From assembly GCA_023213315.1 (NCBI GenBank), contig JAKCPI010015451.1:1-64000 (forward strand): 64,000 nucleotides of DNA. The letters are read 5' to 3'. This DNA is from Euborellia annulipes. Lineage: Eukaryota > Arthropoda > Insecta > Dermaptera > Anisolabididae. Under the pieces are notes generated by a model. That model was not told where the DNA came from, did not search any database, and was given only the letters and a program-made list of their open reading frames with translations. Made by a program: the position numbers and the translations under genes. Positions 22,763 through 33,000 of this stretch are shown piece after piece. The stretch's first letter is position 1, and each line of letters starts with the position of its first letter.

Positions 22763-23460
22763 TAAATATATATATATATATATATATGCGAAGATAAGTT
22801 TTCTCGGGTTGTGTCGCGTGTGATGTTGAGATTTACTCGACGTTTCGGCTCTCCTTTGGAGCCATTTTCAAGAGTATGGAATTAGGGGGAATTGTTGGGG
22901 TGGTTTGTTTACGAAGTTGCAGCGATATCTTACCTGGTCCTTCAGGTCGATTTGGATGCCTCAGAGGCTTGGTTTAGTCTCTGAGCAGGAGGAAGGTTGA
23001 GTCAGTGTACTGCGTGCGTTTGTGTTCGGTTTGGAGTTGACTACAGGGCCTCAGTCTGCCTCCCAAGTCGATGTGTATTTATTGGTTTTAGTTAGTGGAT
23101 GTGTTAGGAGATTGGGTTTGTTTTTTTCTGAGATTTGGATTAGGTGTATTATGTGTACAGTCGTGTCTGTGTTTGATTTAGGTTGACTTTGGGGGCCTCA
23201 ATCTGCCTACTCCCCAGTCGATGTATTGCCGGATGTTTCCGAGGCTTATTATTTGTCTTTGAGATGTGTTGGGTTGTGTGGTGGCGGTTTGCGTGTTGAT
23301 GGTCGAAGTGTGTTTTGGTTTGTCCTACTGCTGTGGCACTCGAGGTCTTGAATGCTTCGCTGGCTGGCTGAAGACTATATATATATATATATATATATAT
23401 GTTCTTTGCCATTGTAATCTTTTCGAAGCACACTTTTTTTTTATATTTACTGTGAAGTAG
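22763..23460. repeat. Dispersed repeat with GACGTTTCGGCTCTCC head and GGGGCCTC minisatellite
   Basis: An (AT)n tract precedes AAGATAAGTTTTCTCGGG, then GACGTTTCGGCTCTCC...GGAGCCATTTTCAAGAG. The interior carries repeats of GGGGCCTCAATCTGCCTAC (about 23,045 and 23,193) and ends in another (AT)n. A shorter second copy is at 45,340-45,705, inside the palindrome's right arm only. It is noticeably G/T-rich on the plus strand. Confidence 0.6.
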
Positions 23461-23828
23461 GCCTATACATCTACTTTTATTCTTGCAAGTATCGAGAAGC
23501 CGAACCACGTGATCCCCAGCCTATCAAATAGGCGGACAATTGCTCAATGGCTTAGAACCAATTCCCTGGGGGACACCGTAGTTCGGTTTACTCACTGTAA
23601 ATCTATATAAATATCTTAACAAAAAAATATTAGACTAAAATCTAAACGATCTGTATTAAAAATGTTGTTGTTTGCTGCATGTCAAAAACGTTCCTGATTT
23701 TTCTTTAAATCCTCTTCATTTTATATTATTAGAGAGTCATTTGTTGGTACAGTTTTTCCTTCTAATACAAAAAAATTATGCTAACATTTAAAACCGAAAA
23801 AAGGGGATTAATTATCTGAGAGAAAGTT

Positions 23829-24433
23829 CGAGATTTACTTGTCGTTTTTTGGAAGCAGGTGGTAGGTTGTAGGATTATTAAAAGACAAATTTTTGTTTGG
23901 CTGAAAGAAACTTGGGAAAATGTGTGCACAAAAATCGGTTTCGGTTTTCTAAAAGGAAACCATTTCCAAGGCTCTGAAAATAAAAATACAATTGGCTATT
24001 TATATTTACCCAATGGCCTACGGCTGGAAGGGGCAAATAAAAAAAAAAAAAAAAATTCATTGTTGAGTATACATCGCAAAAACTCAACAGATAGATGTAA
24101 TTGCAGAAAGTTTAAATATATATAAGCTTATATTTCCAATAATGTAAATGTTAAACTTTCTGTAATTCCTATCATTTGTTGGAGATTTTGCGATGTATTA
24201 CAATAATGAATTTTTTTTTTTTAATTTATTTGCTCCCTTCCAGCCGTAGGCCATTGGGAATTTAAATATAACAATGAATTGTTTTTTTATTTGCAGGAGG
24301 CCGAAAATGGTTTCTTTTTAAACCGAACCGATTTTCGTGACACATTTTCCCTCGAATAAAACAAAACAAAATGTGTCTTTTAGTATCTCAGCGTACTACC
24401 TGGGCTTAAAAAAAGCGACAAATTAAATCTCGG
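23829..24433. mobile_element. Large imperfect foldback element
   Basis: Arms of about 290 bp: GATTTACTTGTCG at the left pairs with CGACAAATTAAATC at the right; AATGGCCTACGGCTGGAAG at about 24,014 pairs with CTTCCAGCCGTAGGCCATT at about 24,237. The centre, around 24,120, is a short AT palindrome. Arms have diverged by substitutions and small indels. No ORF of note. Confidence 0.65.
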
Positions 24434-25229
24434 CCCTCTAATTTAAAACTTAAAATCAAAATATTATTTCATGGAAATTTGCATTTAATACTTCTCTCTC
24501 ATCTAATTATTGAATTGTGTTAAACATTTGTTTTAGGAAGAAATTTAACTCGCTCTTATTTTTATACATAATTATAATGGCACTACAGGAATTATATTAA
24601 TTATCTTAGAAGCAGAGAGAGAGAGAGGAAGAATTATTATTTTTTATACGGTATATCCTTAAAATTGAATGAAAAAAAATTAAATGTGGTAAATTATTTT
24701 TTTTGAGTTTCTCTTCTCCCCCCAACTAAGGATTTAAATAATTGGCAATCCAGCTAAACAGGCAACTCCTCCATTGTGAATTTAAGATATTAATTAATTA
24801 CCTTCTGAAATTGGCATGCGTATGATACATATTATTTTATTTTAGTATTTTACATTCTCTACTCGCTTTAACTTAATTCAAATATTTTTTTTTTCCATTA
24901 ATAATTCGCCTATCTAATTATGGTTACAGAAGAAACCAATCAGCCAGTACTTTTTGAGTGTGAAGTATCAATTAGCTTCCTGCACGCCACGTTTTTAATT
25001 CTGTGAGGCCACATATTTCTAGGTCTTTATTATTACAGATATAGATAAGGTGAATCCTAGGCCTTAATAAAAAATTTAAAACAAAATATTCAAAAAAAAA
25101 AATATGGTTGTAGCTGGTGGTCACAACACAACTTTCTCTCTTACCTTTGATAAAGAAAGTTATGCCGACTTTTTTTTTTTTTTTGGAATGGGTGCATAAG
25201 GTCCGGGCCTATAATGACCAATAATCCCC

Positions 25230-25960
25230 CACTTACAGCCAGGAAGAAAATAAAAACAAAAAGAACTTATAAAAGAGGAAACTCAACTGCAGGAGGCGAA
25301 GATGCCTGTTGAGGTTAGACTTGAAAGTCTGAGAATTGTAGGTTTTGGGGTAGATAGACGCAGGAGCTTGTTCCAATCAGGGGAGGTCATGAGGACTTCG
25401 AAAGAATCAGTTGACTAGTTCTGTTAGTCGTGATCTCTTAAAGCATAGGGATGCTGGGAAGATAACTCTCTTGTGTTCCGTGAATATGTTGCATTGGGTC
25501 GGATAATTGATTTTAATTCAGCAGAGCATTGACCATGGTAATACCTGTAGAAGATCGTCTAGAGAAGGGCCTCTTCTTCTATGATCTGATGACTGTAGGG
25601 ATGCAGTAGGGGTAGAATCACCTATCAGTCTAATTTGTGCACGCCTCATGTATGGCTCAAGGAGGAGAGAGCGTCTTTCGACGCCCCTCGCCAAAGGTGG
25701 GAACAATATTTAAGACACGGCGGAATTTGGGCTTTCTTATAGAGGATTAGGAGTTGTTGGGAAGAGGAGAAAGAAGTAACGCTTCATTTTTGAATAAGGA
25801 AACCCAATTTCCTTGCGGTAGATTTAACCACAGAAGAGATGTGGTTGCTCCAGGAGAGATCAGATGTAGCTTTGTCCACTCCCAGAACAGAAAATGAATC
25901 TTTGAACTCGAGGCTATTATTGCTGTAAGATAATAGGAAGGCAAATCCTATTTTTTTGTC
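25230..25960 (-). pseudogene. Non-LTR retrotransposon reverse transcriptase, 3' remnant
   Basis: Minus-strand fragments in different frames, in the order expected for the C-terminal part of a LINE reverse transcriptase: VLGVDKATSDLSW...NHISSVV (thumb-side LGV-D...LSW..H motif, about 25,830-25,930), LYKKAQIP (about 25,730), RRAQIRLIGD...SLQSSDHRRRG (25,560-25,660), and TFKSNLNRHL (about 25,290). These are established landmarks of Jockey/CR1-type elements. Several stops and frameshifts separate them, so it is inactive. The catalytic YADD part is missing. Confidence 0.7.
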
Positions 25961-26249
25961 TAGTAATTAAACAACAATGTAAATTAAATATATAAATTTA
26001 ACACTAGGTTATTTGTTTCAAAGGTTATTATTAATTAAAAAGTTAGCACTTGATAATCGAACATTAGAATGTAATCACTTATGATGATGATAAGGAATTG
26101 TTCCAAATACGATCAACTGTTAATTTTTTAATTAATAAAACCATTGAAGCCGATAATCTAGTGTTTAATCTGTATATTTAATTTTAATTTACAAAAATGT
26201 TTCAACTGAGAACCAACGGTCGAAAGTTTAAATCTTAGAAAGTTATGTA

Positions 26250-26640
26250 CTGTAGCTTGTCACCAAATTTTGTGTTGGTGTACACTTTAGTTTCCGCCGA
26301 TATATTAGAATTTTTTAAATTAAAGAATGTATGAAATTCATAATCATGGGAAAATAGCTTCATATATTGTTACCATGGCAACCATTTCTATCTTTCCTAT
26401 GAAGCACAGAGAGTAAAGTGGTCTTCAGAAGATTTCAGCTGTAAAATGAGAATACTACATTTTAAAGAGCATCAAAAAAATAATTGATTTTTGAATTTTT
26501 AAACAAAAAAATCGTTGAGAGCAAATTTTGATGAAATCGATTCTAAAAGCTGAAAAACTACATCAGAAAATTACTAGTACTCTTTGGCCGATTTTGTTTA
26601 AAAATTTATTTTCACGCCTCAGGGGGAGGTTTTGAGATAA
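26250..26640 (-). repeat. Rep1 dispersed repeat copy
   Basis: Contains the CATGGCAACCATTTC, AAAGAGCATC and 'TTACTAGTACTCTTTGGCC' blocks in the same order as at 8.6-9.0 and 11.8-12.1 kb. Confidence 0.55.
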
Positions 26641-26645
26641 CAAAT

Positions 26646-26760
26646 TGTTATTTATAATATATCTATTGACGGTCGAGGCATTCTTCTTTAAGCCATTTTG
26701 TATTCAATTTCCTTAAACTGGAAAATCGGCATCGGATTGTCTGGGATCCATTTGACCGCT
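26646..26760 (-). mobile_element. Degenerate family A SINE
   Basis: TTTAAGCCATTTTGTAT and a decayed B box (GTCTGGGATCC) are recognisable; the poly(A) end is lost. Confidence 0.45.
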
Positions 26761-26961
26761 TGAAGAACACAAGGCAAACGCTATCACCCTTAGGGGCAAA
26801 AAATTGTAATACATCATTGTGCCCGTTCAAGTTATTATTGCTGCACACGATTGACAATAGTTTTCTATATTGACAATATTATTGATCATATGCGGGGGCT
26901 TTATGATGGATGGCTTCGTCCGTCTATGATTTGATTTGAATGATATTTCCTTTTTGTTTAG

Positions 26962-27044
26962 TCGAAAACGCTTTGGCTGGCTTAACAAGCAATCTTGGAA
27001 CTGATATTGAACAATTAATCAAATCTCTTAAATCTTTTGATGAG
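26962..27044 (+). CDS. Coiled-coil gene, internal exon a
   Basis: Acceptor TTTGTTTAG|TC, donor GATGAG|GTAAGT. The open frame reads ENALAGLTSNLG...KSFDE; the two leading bases complete a codon from a missing upstream exon. Confidence 0.65.
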
Positions 27045-30000
27045 GTAAGTTGGCACTGTTTATTTATTTATTAGTTGGTAACTGATGAAATTGATTTTGA
27101 AAGTAGAGCAAGTGACAAAATTAAGTTGCACCTAATTCTCAATATAAAATTGCGTTGTTTTTAATCAAGAATAAAACAATTTTTTTTTTTTTCAGAATCC
27201 CAAATCAATTGAAAAAGAAAATGTAATAAAATTAATTCACCAATTGAACAGTTTAAGAGAAGAATTAAACAAATCGCATCAACAACAAAATGAAGGAAAG
27301 TAAGTAGAAATACCCCTAGTAAGTCTTCGTCTTCGAAAAAGTGGATCGGGTAGTGGGGAAGGGGGAAAGGGAATTTTTGAATTTTTTATTTCCATACACC
27401 CTAAATGAGTTTTCAGAAAAATAAAACATTGTCTAAAAGAACCGTCTATATTAGGGTGAGCCAAAAAACGGACAATCTTTTTTTTTTACTTCCGACACTG
27501 AAAAATTGGTTCCAAGGCACCTTTAAAAGATGCTCTCCAAAGATGAGCTCTTAATTTTAATAGGAAGGTTCTTCTCATCTCACAAGGAGTCCGTCCCCAC
27601 GGGTGGTGGGTCACCGATTTTTTTCAAACTCATAGGATTTGAAGATTAGTATCTGGACATCAATTTCCTAAAGCAGTACGATGCACTACTCAAGAACACT
27701 CAAGAAAATCGACTTTGAAGACGATCAAGATTTCCGAGTTCTATAAGTTTGGATAATTTTGTTTATATGTAAACAGTGTCTGGTAGCCGTGAGAGTAAGC
27801 GCAACAGTCTAGTAAACAAGGAGTCGCTAGTTCGATGCTTGTTAGGGACTTTTTTTTTAATTTCAATTCTCTATCCGTATATACAGTACCGCGCATATTA
27901 ACATTTATAAAATTGAAATTAAATTAACTAATATTTTTTCCATATAAATTAACATCTTTTATTTTTAAATTACCACTAGCTACTAGAGTTTTCACCGCCG
28001 TGTTGTTTTATCGGCTAAAGTCTTATATAACCTAAGTTGCCGATAAGACTGTGTGCATGTGTGTGTGATTGGAAAAAAGTGTGAGTGTTTAAAAAAAAAG
28101 ATATGAAAATACATGCAACGAATCGTCTTATTGAACAATAAGATGTTTTTAATTTTTATACCAAATTTCAATTTATTATAAATATTCGTATTTTCAGTGT
28201 GTAACGAGTGGTAATTAAAAATAAAAAATGTTAATTTATATTGAAAAAAAAAATTTGTTAATTTAATTTCAATTTTATAAATGTTAATATGCGCGGTACT
28301 GTATATATGGATAGAGAATTGAAATAAAAAAAAAAATGTCCCTAACAAGCATAGAACTAGCGACTCCTTGTTTACAAGACTGTTGCGCTTACTCCCTCGG
28401 CTACCAGCCACTGTTGACATATAAATAAAATTATCCAAACTTAAACATCTCGGAAATCTTGATCGTCTTCAAAGTCGATTTTCTTGAGTGTTCTTGAGTA
28501 TTGCATCGTACTGCTTTGGGAAATTGATGTCCAGATACTAATCTTCAAATCCTATGAGTTTGAAAAAAATCGGTGACCCACCACCCGTGGGGACTCCTTG
28601 TCAGTTTTCCATTTTTTCTTCAGTCCCATATGGCAAAATCCATATCTTGTCATTACTTGATCGTAAAGAAAATTTCTATTCACATTTTTTGTAGGAAATT
28701 GAACGCTCGACAAAAAAGGTATTTTACAATTTTTTTCACCGTTTAGAAGATATCGGAGGTCAAAGTTTAAGGAATTTAACACATTTAACTTTTTTACTTC
28801 TAAATTTTATAACTGGTAGATAAATAATTATTTATAAAATGAGTAACATATATTTTTGTAGGAAATTAAGCGCTCTACAAAATAGCCTACTGTTGTTAAT
28901 CGATTACTCTAACCATTTAGAAGAATTCGCATTTGCATCCCAATGTGAGCTGGTCTTCTATACCAAGGATCGTGGGTTCGCATCCCGTCTCATGCGACAA
29001 TTTATTTCAATTTAGTTGGCTACCAATAAATTTGGATGCAAATAAGAATGAATATCTTCTAAATGGTAAGAGTAATCAATTAAACACGGGACATCTTATT
29101 TATAGAGCGTTCAATTTCCTATAAAAAATTTGAATAGAAATTTTCTGTACGATCAAGTAATGGCGAGATATGGATTTTGCCATTTGGGACTGAAGAAAAA
29201 ATGAAAAAGTGAGATGAGGAGGTGCTTCCTATTAAAATTAGAGCTCATTAATGAATGGGGAGCATTTTTTAAAGGTGTCTAGGAACCAATTTTTCAGTGT
29301 CGGAAGTTAAAATATTTCATATATAGGGTAAGAGAAAGTAAAAAAATAGTCGAATTTTTAGGTCCACCCTACTCTATATATATATATATAAAAACATGAA
29401 AATCCGTCAAGTAGTTTTGGAGTTAATATATTATTAAGGAAAAGTCCAAATTAAATCTCACAATTATTATTCTATAATTATAGAATTATAATTGGACCCT
29501 GTTACGCATTAGTGTGTCAAGCGCCATAAAATTAAAAATTGAGTTAAGCACGGAATATTGTTTCAAATGCTTTAATTAATAGTATTTTTTATGAAATATG
29601 TCCTAAAAAAATTTATATTTAATGTTACTTGGACAATTGACAAGAAAAATTATATATAATCCAATGTAAACAAAAAACTTTATTGTTAATTTTCTCAAAA
29701 CTCGGTAGCTGGCGCTTGACACACTAATGCGTAACAGGGTCCAATTAGTCTTATATTAAATTTTAATTTTCCCAATTTTTGTCTCTTATATATGAATAAT
29801 TTGAAATTTTCTAGAATCCGATTCCAGAATGTAAAAACGGACAGCAAACAATCAATTCCATTAAGAGTTAATATTCACCCTAAAAGTCCACACAATTCAA
29901 GATCAAAAGTCAATTGTTCTCCACATATAAGATTTGATAAAATGCGCAAAGAAATCGATGCTCTTAATTTACAAATAAAAGAGAAAGAAGTTAATATTGA

Positions 30001-33000
30001 AGAAGTAAACAGCCAAAAAATTGATGCTGAAGAAAGAATAGAAAAGCATCTAAATCACATTCAACTTTTAGAACAACAATTAAAAGAGGCAAGCAAATTT
30101 CTTTTAGATCTAAGGGCCGCCGGTTGCTTCACTTCTAGTCAACTAGCAAACTTCTCCGACAGATAGCAAATCTTCGATATAATAAACAAGAACACGCTTA
30201 ATTTTCGAGTTAAAAAAATGAGTTTTTTCTCATATAAACGAAACGAAGTATGCTGGGTCAACAGTATTAAGGTTATGGAGAAAGAAAAAACCAGCGGATG
30301 CTTTCCACGTTAAAATAATTTATTCGCAGATATTTCGGTAAGCCTAACGCAAACCATCCTCAGTGCTTCAAATTATATGATTGTGGAGCGTTTAATAAAC
30401 TCATAAAATGCTTGAGAAGCCATTCTATATATGGAGGGGACAAAATCGTATGAAGCAAGTCACTGAGAGAAAAATAGCATCTACAGTATATACATAAGAC
30501 ACAATCGAATTTTTGTATGCTTTAAGATAATTTCTCACAGTGACCCACTAGGCGCGTGTACTTTCTAATACTATAGATGCTATTTTTCTCTCAGTGACTT
30601 GCTTCATACGATTTTGTCCCCTCCATATATAGAATGGCTTCTCAAGCATTTTATGAGTTTATTAAACGCTCCACAATCATATAATTTGAAGCACTGATGA
30701 TGGTTTGCGTTAGGCTTACCGAAATATCTGCGAATAAATTATTTTAACGTGAAAGCATCCGCTGGTTTTTTCTTTCTCCATAACCTTTTTCTCATATAAT
30801 TAGCTTTCTGAGATATAAGGAAAGATTTGTGAAGTTAGCAACTTAATAAAGGCATCATTTATACAAATTATTGAAAAATTAAGATAATTAATTAAAGCTA
30901 ATTAATTTGTTTTTTAATTTCCAAAAAAATAAATAAACAAGGCTTGTGTTTGTAATTTCACCCTATATAGCGAACTTTGGGTCTTAGCTAGTTAACTACG
31001 ATCTGGGCTCTTATTTAATCATATGATTAGATATGAAGTCTCGAAAGTCATAGTCAACTAGCTTATCCGAGGGAAATGTAGTTAATGAAAAGTGAAGCAA
31101 CTGACTGGTCCCAAATGAATTAAATTTGTTAGAAATTTTTTTAATATAAAATCTGGCGTGACTGGTATGATTCTGGAACGAATTATGCTCGTTAAGCGAG
31201 GTTCCACTTTAATTGGCTTTGATTTTGCAATGCTTTTCAATGGCGAGGCAAATTTTTTGACTCTCATCAAATGTGTAATTGCGAAATCGACTATTTTTCC
31301 TGCATTGATTGCAGATGGCCGTAAGGAAGATCTATTTCTAAGGACCGTCGACTAAAAATTAAATAACTTTGCGTATTACCCCTTTAAGAGATCGAAATAT
31401 TTACAAATAAACGAATATAACGTTAATTTTTAGCCGAGGGCCCTTCTCCTATACCCTTCAAAATCTGATTTCGAAATTCCGACGGGAGCTTGATCAAAGA
31501 GTTACGATAATTATTTTTTCATACATTTCCTATGGAAGAAAACTTCAATTATTGCACGTGACCCGTGGCTCAGAGAGAAGACATTCGCCAAAGGGCCCTG
31601 GTTTCGCTTCCCGTCCCAAGCGAGAAAAATTTATTTCATTTGAATTGGCTGCCATTCATTTGAAATAAATAGGGATCGGGCCTAGGCCCTACACTATCAA
31701 GCGGCTTGATCAAATGCTTGAGCAAATTGATTGTATCAAGCGTGATTGATAGTGTAGAAGCCCATTTGACGCTTGAAGCAAGCGTTGACGGTGATTGATA
31801 GAAAATTTGAATGACTCAAGCGGTTGATCAAGCGGCTTGATAGTGTAGGGCAATTTTCGTCAAGCATTGCGTCAGTCACTCGGTGGAAACCATGGCGTCA
31901 ACATCCCAAACCGCGTCTCACGATCCAGAAAACTCGGAGCGGGAGTTTATTAGTTTGTTGATTGATTTATATCGCGATTGTCCTGAGTTGTGGAAAGTAA
32001 AAAGTAAAGATTATTTTTCAATAGAAATAAAAAAAGTGGGGCATTTGAAAAAATCGTGGGCGCATCTTTTTCCGCTTCACGGCAACCAATGCTGTGATTA
32101 GGAAGGCCAAATCTGAATTCGACACCATTGTAACGCGAAAAAGCGAAAGCACGATCGCAAAACTCACTGTTCCACTTCTCTGCTTCGACTGACAAGAGAG
32201 TTTTGATCAAAAGATTGAAGTGTTGATTGAAGCACGCTTGAAGCTCCCATCAATCGGAGGTTCAAGCATTTGATCAAGCCGCTTGATAGTGTAGGGCCTA
32301 CTTTAGATGCCGAAAAAAGACGTTAAACAAATAAAAAAAGAGACTCAAAAAGTTTTTAGAATTTCGGGAAGAAAATAATTTTCTTATAATCGCTTTAAGC
32401 AAATAAAATTTGGTTTCGAAATTCCAACGGGAAGTTGCCCAGACAGACGGCCATTAGGGAATTATAAGAAATGAAAATATTTGTTTTTAAAAATCATTTT
32501 AATGACAAACGCCTATAGAAAGCAAACTTTCTGATTGACTAAAGTCTCTAATAATATATAGAAGGAACCGGAGAATGAAACCAGCCGCTAGTGGACGCCT
32601 CTCTGTGCAATTTAATTTGTAAATATTTCGACCGGCATCACGCCTGGTCATCATCAGTACAAAAAAAAATGATTTTTCGGAGGGCCCGTGTCAACCAATA
32701 TGTTAAAAATAATTTCACGAGCGAACGTTTTGGCATTAGTCCCCCGCTTCTCTGAATTTCTAAGAAAATATTTTTAACATATTGATTGACACGGGCCCTC
32801 CGAAAAATCATTTTTTTTTTTTTTGTACTGATGATGACCAGGCGTGATGCCGGTCGAAATATTTACAAATTAAATTGCAGTGAGAGGCGTACACTAGCGG
32901 CTGGTTTTATTCTCCGGTTCCTTCTATATGTATATGATCCAGCCAAAGCAAGGGCGGATACAAGGGGGGGGGGTAAAGGGGGTAATTACCCCCCCCCCGA

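Larger units (their letters stand above)
16614..26961. other. Intergenic region between CAP gene and coiled-coil gene
   Basis: No gene is recognised. The stretch is occupied by foldback elements (16,889; 18,055; 18,951; 23,829), MITEs, SINE copies and a dead non-LTR reverse transcriptase, described separately. From 19,100 to 20,300 I see only AT-rich DNA with a degenerate Rep1 hairpin (19,829-19,908) and no coding signal. Confidence 0.55.
31557..32340 (+). mobile_element. Family B SINE interrupted by a PIF/Harbinger-like element
   Basis: The left part (31,557-31,684) has GTGGCTCAGAGAGAAG (A box), TGGTTTCGCTTCCCG (B box) and TTTGAAATAAATAGGGATCGGG; the right part (32,299-32,340) resumes with TAGATGCCG...GACGTTAAAC. 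The gap is the element at 31,685-32,298. Confidence 0.75.

Noticed and set aside
23149..23508. 119-codon minus ORF.
   Set aside because: It spans the GGGGCCTC minisatellite and an (AT)n tract (YIYIYIYI) in a dispersed repeat; low complexity, no domain.
28552..28782. 76-codon minus ORF in the compound foldback.
   Set aside because: The frame is not maintained in the inverted counterpart at 29.1-29.2 kb, and the region is repeat-derived.
32827..32862. A canonical, catalytically competent hammerhead ribozyme.
   Set aside because: CTGATGA and GAAA are present, but an extra T precedes stem II, and I could not find convincing helices I and III with a cleavage site; reported only as hammerhead-like.
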